Made by a program: the position numbers and the translations under genes
The notes under the pieces: generated by a model
Told to the model about the DNA's origin: nothing
What the model saw: only the letters and a program-made list of their open reading frames with translations
Databases searched by the model: none
Assembly (NCBI GenBank): GCA_017441605.1
Contig: JAFRXD010000096.1
Coordinates: forward strand, 1-52,807
DNA: 52,807 nucleotides
Reading direction: 5' to 3'
DNA from: Thermoguttaceae bacterium
GTDB taxonomy: Bacteria > Planctomycetota > Planctomycetia > Pirellulales > Thermoguttaceae
Shown here: one piece after another, positions 42,740-51,174 of the stretch
Layout: every line of letters starts with the position of its first letter
Numbering within the stretch: position 1 is the first letter of the stretch

Positions 42740-43537
42740 ATGGCCCGACAACCGCTCGACGCCTCTTGGTTCGACTTCAATAAGCCGGTCGAGTCCCTCC
42801 GCGCTAGGCTAACCCCTTTCGCGGACCCGGGCTATCGCGAATTCTTTCGCAACGCGCTCCCTAAAAACTGTTGCGACCTCTACGGAATCCGGGTCGGGGT
42901 CGTTCGGCAAATCGTCGACGAAATCCTCTCGCTCGACGGGGAGCGCGCCCTCGACGCCTTCCTCTTCCCTCCAAAATCCAAATCCCGACGCAAGCGCGCG
43001 ACCCCCGACTTCCTCGAGGAGCGCCTCGCGATCGCCTTTCTCCTCGGAAAAGCCAAGATCCCGTTCGACAAGCGCTTGAGCGCCCTCGCCGCCTATCTCC
43101 CCCTCGTCGACTCCTGGGCGATCTGCGACGAGCTCTGCGCCGCCGTCAAGCCCAAGCCGGACGAGTTGCCCGCGCACTGGGAGTTCCTCAACTTCTGCCT
43201 CTCGAGCGACGCCCCCTACTACCGGCGCGTCGGGCTCGTCTTTATGCTAAAGCGCTTTTTAAACGAAAGTTATATCGGCGCGGTTCTCGATCGCGTCGAA
43301 GACCTCGCCCCCAAAGTCGATCATTCGACCGTGAGTTTTGGAATCGCTTGGCTGCTGTGCGAAGCGTTTATTAAGCGCCCCGACGAGACGCTCCGATACC
43401 TCAAAGACAACTCCCTCGACGACCAAACGATGAACCGCGCGATTCGCAAAATAAGCGAGTCGCACCGGGTCGACGACGAGACCAAGCGCGAGCTCCAAGA
43501 GACCCTAACCCGTCCGATCGCGCGGAAAAAGAGCTAA
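42740..43537 (+). CDS. AlkD-like DNA alkylation repair protein
   Basis: 265 residues from ATG 42740, with AAAGGA upstream. The all-helical HEAT-like pattern of the AlkD/AlkC family is visible, including FLEERLAIAFLLGKAKI, VDSWAICDELC and RRVGLVFMLKRF. AlkD glycosylases remove alkylated bases such as N3- and N7-methylpurines; relatives with other roles exist. It starts 33 bases after the oligopeptidase gene and overlaps the convergent flippase gene by 4 bases. Confidence 0.8.
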   Translation: MARQPLDASWFDFNKPVESLRARLTPFADPGYREFFRNALPKNCCDLYGIRVGVVRQIVDEILSLDGERALDAFLFPPKSKSRRKRATPDFLEERLAIAFLLGKAKIPFDKRLSALAAYLPLVDSWAICDELCAAVKPKPDELPAHWEFLNFCLSSDAPYYRRVGLVFMLKRFLNESYIGAVLDRVEDLAPKVDHSTVSFGIAWLLCEAFIKRPDETLRYLKDNSLDDQTMNRAIRKISESHRVDDETKRELQETLTRPIARKKS

Positions 43538-45108
43538 TTCCCCGTTCCGCGAATCTTCTCCCGCAAATAAGAAACTACCCGAGCGCGCTCCTCTTTCGTC
43601 GCCCCGAGCCCGAACGCGACCGCCCCGTAAAGCGCCGCGCAGGCGAGCGTTAGCAAAACAAGTCGCCAGTACTCCGGGGCCGCGAGTCGCCATACCAGCA
43701 AGCCGGGCGCGACCAGCCCCAGCGCCCCGACCAGCGTCGTCTTCATCTGCCGCCGCCAATAATCTCGACGCCGCTCCCCGACCAGTCGACAAACGACGTT
43801 CGGGAGCCAGACGTAATGGATCGCCAACCCCGGGAGAACCGTTCCGAGCGCGATCCCGAACAGTCCGAGCCCCGCCTTGACGAAAACGACGCTCAAAACG
43901 ACGTTCGCGACCCCGTGAAGAATCGCCCCCAGCGCCAGAACCCGGTGCCGCGCCAACCCTTGCAGCAATCGCGCGTTCGTCTCGGCGCTCCCGCGATAGA
44001 TCCCCGCCGCGACCCCCCAAAGCGCCAGCGCGGGAAACGCGGTCAAATACTCCGCCCCGATCCAGCGCTCGATAAACGGGGCGCCCAGCGCGACCAGCCC
44101 GAACCCCCCGAAGAGCGAGACGAGAATCGACGCGCGCGCGATCGCGTCCCGAGACGCGTAAAAGGCGTCGCTCAGTCGGCGATTCCCGCGCGCGAGCCCC
44201 GGCTCGTCCTCCTCGGTCGTCTCCATCGCGCCGAGCCGCGCGAACCAGTTCGTCTCCCAGCCGGAAAGCTCGTAAAGAAAGGAGTTAAAATAGCTCGCGA
44301 GGGTAACGACGACCAAATTGTACCGCGCGACGTCCTTCATAGAGAGGAGAATCGCGATCAGAATCAAGTCGCTCCGATTGACCGCGAGCTCCCCGACCTG
44401 GGCGAGAAACGCGAAAAACCCGTAGTTAAAGAGGGTTCGAACTCGCGATTTGCGAAAGTTGGCGAACGAGAACCGAAAGGTCGGAACCGCCTTGCGAACC
44501 AAGAAGATCCAAACGAGCAATTGAATCGTCGTCAAGACGAAATTCCCGACGAACAGCGCGATAACGCGCCCGCCGAAGTAGAGAATCGCGAAGTTCGCCA
44601 GCCCGAAGAGAACCCGAAAAATCAGAACGGTTCCCCCGGTCAAGTCCTGTCGCAACGCGCCTTTAATAACGCCGCAGACCCCGTCGGAAATCTTCGATAC
44701 CGCGAACGAAGCCCCCGCGAAAAAGAGCGCGCCCCCCAAAAGCCCGGTCGAATCGAACCGATCCCCGAACAGTTTCGCGAGCGCGAAAGCCCCGACTGCG
44801 ACCAAAAAGACGAGCGCGGAGATCCCCCCGAAGAGAACGATCGCCGTCGACCCGGTCTCGTCGACCCCCGCGCGATCCCCTTTGGTAAAATGGCGCGTTA
44901 CGTACCGGCTCGCCGTCGTCGTCAGCCCGAAGTCGAGCAGCCCGCACCAGCCCGCGAATAGCGACGCCAGCGCGTAGACCCCGTAAGCCTCGTCCCCCAA
45001 GCGCGTTAGCATATACGGCGTCAGGAACAGCCCGAACGCGATCCCGACGACGAGCGCGCCGCAAGAAAACCCGGCGCCTTGCAAGAGTCTCAATAGGGGG
45101 GATTTCAC
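43534..45108 (-). CDS. Polysaccharide flippase-like membrane protein (MATE/Wzx superfamily)
   Basis: 524 residues with about 12-14 hydrophobic helices from a GTG start at 45108 (AAGAGGGAC upstream). The N-terminus (LTPYMLTRLGDEAYGVYALA, GLLDFGLTTTASRYV) is typical of Wzx/oligosaccharide flippases, which turn lipid-linked glycans across the membrane. Together with the WecA/TagO-like transferase and the GT4 enzyme elsewhere in the window it fits surface-glycan assembly, but they are not clustered. Confidence 0.8.
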   Translation of the reverse strand: MKSPLLRLLQGAGFSCGALVVGIAFGLFLTPYMLTRLGDEAYGVYALASLFAGWCGLLDFGLTTTASRYVTRHFTKGDRAGVDETGSTAIVLFGGISALVFLVAVGAFALAKLFGDRFDSTGLLGGALFFAGASFAVSKISDGVCGVIKGALRQDLTGGTVLIFRVLFGLANFAILYFGGRVIALFVGNFVLTTIQLLVWIFLVRKAVPTFRFSFANFRKSRVRTLFNYGFFAFLAQVGELAVNRSDLILIAILLSMKDVARYNLVVVTLASYFNSFLYELSGWETNWFARLGAMETTEEDEPGLARGNRRLSDAFYASRDAIARASILVSLFGGFGLVALGAPFIERWIGAEYLTAFPALALWGVAAGIYRGSAETNARLLQGLARHRVLALGAILHGVANVVLSVVFVKAGLGLFGIALGTVLPGLAIHYVWLPNVVCRLVGERRRDYWRRQMKTTLVGALGLVAPGLLVWRLAAPEYWRLVLLTLACAALYGAVAFGLGATKEERARVVSYLREKIRGTGN

Positions 45109-45192
45109 GGGGATAGTCCCTCTTGATCCGCCGGAGGCGGAAACTCGATTGGTTTATCAAACCGCGACGCGAACAAAAAGGCTTTTCGGCGA

Positions 45193-45216
45193 CGCGAATC
45201 GCGGCGGCGATTCGCG
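45193..45216 (-). terminator. Perfect 10-bp hairpin after the Rpn gene
   Basis: CGCGAATCGC (45193-45202) pairs with GCGATTCGCG (45207-45216) with a 4-base loop, one base beyond the Rpn stop. On the minus strand a T-run appears only about 15 bases later, so this is a probable but not classical terminator. Confidence 0.45.
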
Positions 45217-45217
45217 A

Positions 45218-46210
45218 CTAAATCGCCCGCGCGAGTTTGTTCACCGACGCCCGCGAGAGCCCGGTTATCCGCGCGATCTGCGAAACCGGAGTCGTTCCGA
45301 GCGCGAGAAGCCGCTTCGCGATCGTTATCGACTGGTCTCTCTCTCCCGCTAATCTTTCGCTAGCCGCTCGCGCGTCGGCTTCCTCGGTAAGTTTCGCAAC
45401 GCGCGCGGCGTTTTCCTCGGTAAGTTTCGCAACGCGCCTATCGGCGGCTTTTTTCATCCGTTTCTTCGTCTTCTCCACCGCCTCGTCGACGCGCGCCAGG
45501 ATTTCCAGATCGTAATCGCTGCTTCGTTTCATGACGTTTTCAACCTCCCCTCGGGTTTCGTTAAGATACTCCGCGAGAACCCCCGCTTGGAGACAAACTC
45601 CTATCGTATTGAGGATCGCCTCTTCGACCGGAATCTCTTTATTGCCGAGTTGTTCCATAAAAGCGCGCTCAAAAAACGCGAATTCGTCGATAATCGTCTT
45701 GGTCTTCGCGTCCGGATTGCCGGAAATGACCCGAGCGACCAAATCGGGCGCGTTCGGATCGTTCTCGAAAAAAAGCTCCCGCAACGAGATTCGTTTCGGA
45801 ATCTTCTTGCCGCGTTTGCCCGAGTACAAAACGTAGGTCTCGGGCACGGGAAGCTCGATTTTATCCTCGTAATAGAGTTTGCGCCCCGATTTGCCCGCAA
45901 AGACCCGCGTCCAGTACAACCCCAAATAAACGAACATTCGAACGACGACGTTGTCGCTCCAGGTCGATTGCGCCTCGACCATAATGAGGAATTTGTCTTT
46001 GACCTCCATCGCGAAATCGTTATAGCGACCGTTGGTGAAAACGCGCTTCAAGGTAACGATTCTAACGTCTTTTTCCGTAACGTCAAGGTCTTCGGGATGA
46101 AGCGCCTTGTACATCCGAAGCGCGTATTTCTTGCGCGAAAGCATGTCCGTAAAGACGCTGTCGCGAACGTTTCGCTTCGGTTTCACTGGGTTCTCGCTCG
46201 GTTTGCGCAA
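45218..46210 (-). CDS. Rpn-family recombination-promoting nuclease / PD-(D/E)XK transposase-like protein
   Basis: 330 residues from TTG 46210, chosen because AAAAGGAG lies 8 bases before it; TTG 46285 would add 25 residues. SVFTDMLSRKKYALRMYKAL opens the nuclease domain. YNDFAMEVKDKFLIMVEAQS carries the Asp and Glu-x-Gln positions of the PD-(D/E)XK core. A Lys/Arg/Glu-rich coiled segment follows, with an 11-residue duplication, then a helix-turn-helix-like end (ISQIARITGL-type). Rpn proteins nick or cut DNA and promote recombination; roles in phage defence are proposed. It borders the defence island. Confidence 0.8.
   Translation of the reverse strand: MRKPSENPVKPKRNVRDSVFTDMLSRKKYALRMYKALHPEDLDVTEKDVRIVTLKRVFTNGRYNDFAMEVKDKFLIMVEAQSTWSDNVVVRMFVYLGLYWTRVFAGKSGRKLYYEDKIELPVPETYVLYSGKRGKKIPKRISLRELFFENDPNAPDLVARVISGNPDAKTKTIIDEFAFFERAFMEQLGNKEIPVEEAILNTIGVCLQAGVLAEYLNETRGEVENVMKRSSDYDLEILARVDEAVEKTKKRMKKAADRRVAKLTEENAARVAKLTEEADARAASERLAGERDQSITIAKRLLALGTTPVSQIARITGLSRASVNKLARAI
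45380..45437. repeat. 25-bp direct repeat at a 33-bp offset inside the Rpn gene
   Basis: Positions 45380-45404 and 45413-45437 are identical. They encode the repeated RVAKLTEE units in the coiled segment. The 33-bp period keeps the frame, so the number of units can change without breaking the protein. Confidence 0.9.
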
Positions 46211-46370
46211 AACTGGGTCTCCTTTTGCGAGGGGTTGGTTCGCGAATCGGAACGCGTCGAAAACCGACGCGAACTCGCGTCCCAACTCCTATCCGCGTCG
46301 GAGCGCGCCGCTTCTATTATACAGACGCGCCGCCCCCGGGTCAAGTTCTCGCGCGAACCCGTCCCGCCCG

Positions 46371-46398
46371 TTGCGACTTGGCGAACGAGCGCTATAAT
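46371..46398 (+). promoter_or_regulatory. Sigma-70-like promoter of the defence island
   Basis: TTGCGA (46371-46376), 16 bases, and TATAAT (46393-46398). The helicase start codon is 106 bases further on. Confidence 0.6.
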
Positions 46399-46427
46399 GC
46401 GCCTAAAAGAGTCGACCGTCTTCCAAG

Positions 46428-46469
46428 ATTCGCGATTCGCGCCTTAAAGAGTCGCGAGAAGTCGCGAAT
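46428..46469. promoter_or_regulatory. Inverted repeat in the helicase leader
   Basis: ATTCGCGA (46428-46435) and TCGCGAAT (46462-46469) are perfect inverted 8-mers 26 bases apart, just downstream of the promoter. Further TCGCG copies lie between them. They could be a repressor site or a leader hairpin. Confidence 0.35.
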
Positions 46470-46503
46470 AATAGAATGAATCGCCCTGGGAAAAGAAAAG
46501 CCA

Positions 46504-49500
46504 ATGAACGACTTCGCCCTAATCGACAACGTAAACGCGACCCTAGCGGACGACCTCCGCGAGACGATCCGTCTCGGGGACAAGGCGAGCGTCTCCTCCG
46601 GCGCCTTTTCGCTCGACGCTTTTCGGAAACTGCGCGAAACCCTCGACAAACTCGCGGAGCTTCGCTTCCTTTACAACTCTCCCGACGCGCGTTTCGAGAA
46701 CGGTTCGAGCGCGAATCTAACCCGTCCGGTCGTCGCGAGAAAATGCGCCGAGTGGGTTCGAGATAAAGCCGAATTCCGCGCTCTCCGAGACGGCGTCTCC
46801 GCTCAATCGTTCGCGACCGTCGGAAACTTCGCCTATTCTCCCTTCGAAGGTCTTACCCCGGAAGCGCTCGGGATCGAGCCGAGCGCCGCGCTCGCGATGA
46901 TAACGAAACTACCGGCGGCGAACGTCTTCCTCGAGCGATTCGATCCCCTATGGCGCGACGACGCCCAATCGCGCGACGTCAAGCCCGCGATCCTCGAAAA
47001 GATCGAGCGACTCTATCGCGACAATTCCCCCGAGGCGATCTACTATATCGCGCTGTTCCATATCTTTAAAGATTACCTCGACGAACTCTCCGAGGACGTT
47101 CTGCCAAACGTCGCGACCGGGTTCAAGGACAGTAAAATCTGGCGCTCCCTCTACCCGTTCCAGCGCGACGCCGCCCTCGCCGCGATCAATAAACTCGAGC
47201 GCTTCGACGGTTGCGTTCTAGCCGACAGCGTGGGGCTCGGCAAGACCTTTACCGCGCTCGCGGTTATGTACTACTACCAAGTCCGCAATAAAAACGTCTT
47301 GGTTCTCTGCCCCAAAAAGCTCGAGAACAACTGGAACTCCTTCCGAGGCAACTACGTCGGCAATATCCTCGCCGAAGATCGCTTCCGATACGACGTTTTG
47401 TTCCACACCGATCTTTCCCGCGATCGCGGCGTCTCCAACGGAATCGACTTGGCGCGAATCCGTTGGGACAACTACGACCTAATCGTGATCGACGAGTCGC
47501 ACAACTTCCGAAACGGCCCGAGTTCTCGCGTCGACGGCGACGAGCGGCGCGACAACCGCTACTCCCGCCTCCTTAAAAAGGCGATCGAACCCGGCGTCCG
47601 AACCAAAGTCCTTATGCTCTCCGCGACTCCGGTCAACAACCGATTCCTCGACCTGAAATATCAAATCGCGATCGCCGCCGGAGGGGACTCCGAGCGACTC
47701 GACGCGAAACTCGGCTCGAGCGAGGGGCGCTCCGTCGACGAGATCTTTCGACGCGCCCAAAGCGCCCACAACCGCTGGCGCAAACTGGCGCCGAGCCAAC
47801 GAACCGCCGAAAACCTCCTCAAAACCCTCGACGACGACTTCTTCGAACTCCTCGACTCCGCGACGATCGCGCGATCCCGAAAGCACGTCGCGAAATACTA
47901 CGACCATAACGGCGCCGCCTCTTTCCCGACTCGGCTCCCGCCCCGCTCTTTTCAACCCTCCCTCGCGACCGAACAAGGATTCGTCGACTACAAGGGGCTT
48001 TACGCCGACCTAACGCGCCTCGACCTCGCGATCTACGTCCCCACCCATTACGTCCTGCCCTCTCGCAAAAGCAAATACGAAAAAGCGCTGGGGGAAGCCG
48101 GGCGCAGAGCCCTCAATCAGGAAAACCGCGAGTTCGGGCTTCGCCGCCTTATGGCGATCAATCTCCTCAAGCGCCTGGAAAGCTCCGTTTGGTCTTTCCG
48201 CGCGACCGTCGATCGCGTCCTGAGTCTCGTCGAGTCGACGCTCGACAAAATCGACGAATTTGACGCCAACGCTCCCCTCGACCCGACGGCGCAAGCTCCC
48301 GAGTTGACCCTCGACGACTTCGACGACGACGACCAAAACGAGCTCGATTTCACCGTCGGCGACAAACTCAAAATCAAAATCGCCGACATTGATCGATACA
48401 GATGGCGAGAAGTCCTCGAAGAGGACGCGACGACCCTCCGCGAAATTCGCGACGCCGCGTCGCACATCGAGCCAAAACGCGACGCCAAACTGCGCCAACT
48501 CTTGGACTTTATCGCCGAAAAACAGCGGAACCCGATCAACCCGGGCAATAAGAAAGTCCTCGTCTTCACCGCGTTCGCCGACACCGCGACGTATCTCTAC
48601 GACAATCTCGCGCCGATCCTCAAAGACAAGTTCGGGCTAACCGTCGGGCTCGTAACCGGGAATATCGCCGGACGCGCGAGCGACCCGCGAATCCCGCGCG
48701 ATATGAACGCCGTTTTGACCTGTTTCTCTCCGCGCTCCAAAGACAAAGCGTCCGCCTTCCCGAACCTCGACGCCGAAATCGACGTCCTGATCGCCACCGA
48801 TTGCGTCTCCGAAGGGCAAAACCTCCAAGATTGCGACTGCGTCGTCAATTACGACGTCCACTGGAACCCCGCGCGAATTATCCAGCGCTTTGGGCGCGTC
48901 GACCGAATCGGAAGCGCCAACGACAAGATTTTGCTCGTCAACTTCTGGCCCGCCGTCGAGTTGGAAGAGTACATCGCGCTCAAGTCGCGCGTCGAGGCGA
49001 GAATGAAACTCGTCGATCTCGCCGCGACCGGAGACGATAATATCCTCGCGAGCGAAGAGGAGCAACTGGAGCTCGAATTCAGAAAACAACAACTCCAAAA
49101 GCTCCAAAAGGAAGTCGTCGACCTCGAAGATATGTCGACCGGCGTCTCCATCGTCGATCTCGGACTGAACGATTTTAAATTAGATTTGATCGAAGCCGCG
49201 AAATCGCGCGACTTAAAGAGCGAGCCGACCGGGCTCTACGCCGTCGTCCAAGGAGGGGAACCCGGCGTTATTTTCGTTCTCAGAACTCGCGACGCCAAGC
49301 GCGACAAGAAGTCCCGCGATCGCTCGCGTCCCTATCATTTGGTCTACGTCGGATTCGACGGTCGGATCGTCGCGAGCGACGCCGGTCCCAAAGAGATTCT
49401 CGACCGAGCCAGGGCGCTGTGCGTCGGGAAAAGCGAGCCCGACCCGAAACTGTGCGCAAAATTCGCTCGTCGAACCAAAGACGGGGAGAAAATGGACGAA

Positions 49501-49662
49501 ATCGCCGACCTCCTGCAAAAAGCGGTCGCGTCGGTCGCCGACGTCAAGGAGCAAAAAGACGTCGACTCCTTCTTCACCGCCGCCAAGACGAGCTTCCTCG
49601 AAAAGAAGGTCGCGGGGCTCGACGACTTTGAACTGATTTGCTATCTCGTCGTTATGAACTAA
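46504..49662 (+). CDS. SNF2-type helicase of a restriction/defence module
   Basis: 1052 residues. Walker A is ADSVGLGKTFTAL (~240-252) and motif II is DESH (330-333). Motif III is MLSATPVNN. The C-terminal helicase lobe has VFTAFADTA, ATDCVSEGQNLQ (~764-775) and QRFGRVDRIGS (~794-804). A ~240-residue N-terminal region and a ~160-residue acidic insertion between lobes are not assigned. The enzyme probably translocates on double-stranded DNA using ATP. The DUF4391 gene follows after 4 bases and a type III-like methyltransferase lies downstream, so a DNA-targeting defence role is likely. Confidence 0.85.
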   Translation: MNDFALIDNVNATLADDLRETIRLGDKASVSSGAFSLDAFRKLRETLDKLAELRFLYNSPDARFENGSSANLTRPVVARKCAEWVRDKAEFRALRDGVSAQSFATVGNFAYSPFEGLTPEALGIEPSAALAMITKLPAANVFLERFDPLWRDDAQSRDVKPAILEKIERLYRDNSPEAIYYIALFHIFKDYLDELSEDVLPNVATGFKDSKIWRSLYPFQRDAALAAINKLERFDGCVLADSVGLGKTFTALAVMYYYQVRNKNVLVLCPKKLENNWNSFRGNYVGNILAEDRFRYDVLFHTDLSRDRGVSNGIDLARIRWDNYDLIVIDESHNFRNGPSSRVDGDERRDNRYSRLLKKAIEPGVRTKVLMLSATPVNNRFLDLKYQIAIAAGGDSERLDAKLGSSEGRSVDEIFRRAQSAHNRWRKLAPSQRTAENLLKTLDDDFFELLDSATIARSRKHVAKYYDHNGAASFPTRLPPRSFQPSLATEQGFVDYKGLYADLTRLDLAIYVPTHYVLPSRKSKYEKALGEAGRRALNQENREFGLRRLMAINLLKRLESSVWSFRATVDRVLSLVESTLDKIDEFDANAPLDPTAQAPELTLDDFDDDDQNELDFTVGDKLKIKIADIDRYRWREVLEEDATTLREIRDAASHIEPKRDAKLRQLLDFIAEKQRNPINPGNKKVLVFTAFADTATYLYDNLAPILKDKFGLTVGLVTGNIAGRASDPRIPRDMNAVLTCFSPRSKDKASAFPNLDAEIDVLIATDCVSEGQNLQDCDCVVNYDVHWNPARIIQRFGRVDRIGSANDKILLVNFWPAVELEEYIALKSRVEARMKLVDLAATGDDNILASEEEQLELEFRKQQLQKLQKEVVDLEDMSTGVSIVDLGLNDFKLDLIEAAKSRDLKSEPTGLYAVVQGGEPGVIFVLRTRDAKRDKKSRDRSRPYHLVYVGFDGRIVASDAGPKEILDRARALCVGKSEPDPKLCAKFARRTKDGEKMDEIADLLQKAVASVADVKEQKDVDSFFTAAKTSFLEKKVAGLDDFELICYLVVMN

Positions 49663-49666
49663 CCCA

Positions 49667-50308
49667 ATGGACGCGAATTTTCTCGATTACCCCAACGCGA
49701 CCCGAGTCGAGCGCAAGCTGGACAAGGAGCGGTTCTACGTCCATTTCGACCTCTCCCCGCAATTGAAGCGCTCCTTCGTCGCCGACGTCGAGCGCTTTGT
49801 CCTAGTGAACGTCTTGACCTCGGAAACTCTCGATTTCTCCGTTCGCTCGAAAATCGAGGAGATCGACGTCCTGCGCCTCGAGCTCAAAAAGCGCGACTAT
49901 TCCCCGAAAATCCTCGAGCAAATCGCTCGGCGCGTCCCGCGCCCTTGCCTCTTTTGCGCGCGCCTGGGGGACGAGGCGCGCTTCGCTCTCGCTCGGGGGC
50001 GGCTCTACCAAACCGAGTGGCGCCCCGCGACCGATCCGCCCCCAAAGCTCCTCGGGCGCTCCCTCGATAGAGTCTGGGAGGGGTTCGTCGAACAAATCGC
50101 CCTGCGCGACCCGCGAATCGCCCAACGCGACGACCTCGATCTCGACGGAAAACTCGCGGTTCAGGACCGTGTCGACGCGCTCGACAAGGAGATCGCCGCC
50201 GCCGAAAAAGCGGTCAAACGCGAGAAACAGCCGCGCCTCAAATTCGATTTGCATCTCAAATGTCAGAGGCTCAAGGCGGAGCGCGAGGCGGCGCTTCCCT
50301 CCCAATAA
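49667..50308 (+). CDS. DUF4391-like protein
   Basis: 213 residues, starting 4 bases after the helicase stop. The segment ERFYVHFDLSPQLKRSFVAD and LTSETLDFSVRSKIEEIDVL, followed by an Arg/Pro turn and CLFCARLG, fit my memory of the DUF4391 family, whose genes commonly sit between such helicases and type III-like methyltransferases. The C-terminal ~50 residues form a charged helix. Molecular role unknown; probably a partner of the helicase. Confidence 0.65.
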   Translation: MDANFLDYPNATRVERKLDKERFYVHFDLSPQLKRSFVADVERFVLVNVLTSETLDFSVRSKIEEIDVLRLELKKRDYSPKILEQIARRVPRPCLFCARLGDEARFALARGRLYQTEWRPATDPPPKLLGRSLDRVWEGFVEQIALRDPRIAQRDDLDLDGKLAVQDRVDALDKEIAAAEKAVKREKQPRLKFDLHLKCQRLKAEREAALPSQ

Positions 50309-50342
50309 TCGACAAAAATTTTCGTTTTTGGGCTCGGCGGCG

Positions 50343-50371
50343 TTGAAATTCCATGAAAATCTAATTACAAT
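50343..50371 (+). promoter_or_regulatory. Sigma-70 promoter of the MNT/HEPN pair
   Basis: TTGAAA (50343-50348), 17 bases, TACAAT (50366-50371), 54 bases before the start of the nucleotidyltransferase gene. The surrounding bases are AT-rich compared with the flanking genes. Confidence 0.7.
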
Positions 50372-50424
50372 AGGCTCTCGACGGTCGCGCCAACGCGACT
50401 CGCGTTTGAAAAGAGGAGCCCATT

Positions 50425-50721
50425 ATGCCGCTGACAATGGATCAGATCAAGGAAATCGCGATTCCCATCGCCCAAAAGCACGGGGTCAAGAGTTTGTCGT
50501 TGTTCGGTTCCTACGCTCGAGGAAAAGCGACCGACGAAAGCGATCTCGACTTCTATATGGACAAGGGGAAGATCAAAGGATTAATCGCGTATTACGATTT
50601 CGTCCTCGATCTGGAAGACGCGTTTCATAAACACGTCGACGTCGTTTCGACAACGATAGAGGACAAGAAGTTTCTAAAGTCGATTATGTCGTACGGAAAG
50701 TTGCTCTATGAAGAGAACTGA
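50425..50721 (+). CDS. MNT-domain nucleotidyltransferase, antitoxin of a HEPN/MNT pair
   Basis: 98 residues. FGSYARGKATDESDLD (27-42) is the nucleotidyltransferase signature with catalytic Asp40 and Asp42; Asp72 in HVDVVS is the third metal ligand. In the HepT/MntA systems this enzyme AMPylates the HEPN toxin and silences it. AGGAG precedes ATG 50425. The HEPN gene starts 14 bases before this gene ends. Confidence 0.87.
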   Translation: MPLTMDQIKEIAIPIAQKHGVKSLSLFGSYARGKATDESDLDFYMDKGKIKGLIAYYDFVLDLEDAFHKHVDVVSTTIEDKKFLKSIMSYGKLLYEEN

Positions 50722-51070
50722 TCGCGTCATTTTAAACAAGATCGTCTATTACTGCGACGAAATAGCGAACGATTTGGCGCGATTTGGAAACGACATTGAA
50801 TCTTTCCGTCGCGATACTTCGTATCAACGTTCGACCACTAGTTGCGTAACGCAAATTGGAGAACTGACGAACCATCTCTCCCAAGAGTTTCGCGAAAACC
50901 ATCCCGAAACGCACTGGCGATCGATCGTTTGTATGAGAAATATCGTCGTTCACGACTACGAAAGATTAGACTTTGTAACCGTTTGGGACGCGATAACAAA
51001 CGACGTTCCCGCTTTAAAGAAAAGTATTAAAGAGATCCTTTCCAAGGAAGGGCGCGGGACAAGCGAATAA
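50708..51070 (+). CDS. HEPN-domain (HepT-like) toxin
   Basis: 120 residues. RNIVVHDY (77-84) is the Rx4-6H(x)Y motif of HepT ribonucleases; the Tyr is the AMPylation target in characterised pairs. The helical sequence around it is typical of DUF86/HepT. Overlap with the MNT gene means coupled translation. It lies inside the restriction-type island, between DUF4391 and the methyltransferase genes. Confidence 0.85.
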   Translation: MKRTDRVILNKIVYYCDEIANDLARFGNDIESFRRDTSYQRSTTSCVTQIGELTNHLSQEFRENHPETHWRSIVCMRNIVVHDYERLDFVTVWDAITNDVPALKKSIKEILSKEGRGTSE

Positions 51071-51174
51071 CGCGTCTCGACCAAGATAAACGAACCCGCT
51101 CCGTTTACCGCGACCAAGTTCCCCGACGTTCCGCCCGTCCCAATAAATCCCTAGCGCCCCGAGAGCACGAACCA

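Noticed and set aside
46211..46285. Longer start of the Rpn protein at TTG 46285
   Set aside because: The ribosome binding sequence AAAAGGAG fits TTG 46210 better, and the homology begins after that point; kept only as an alternative.
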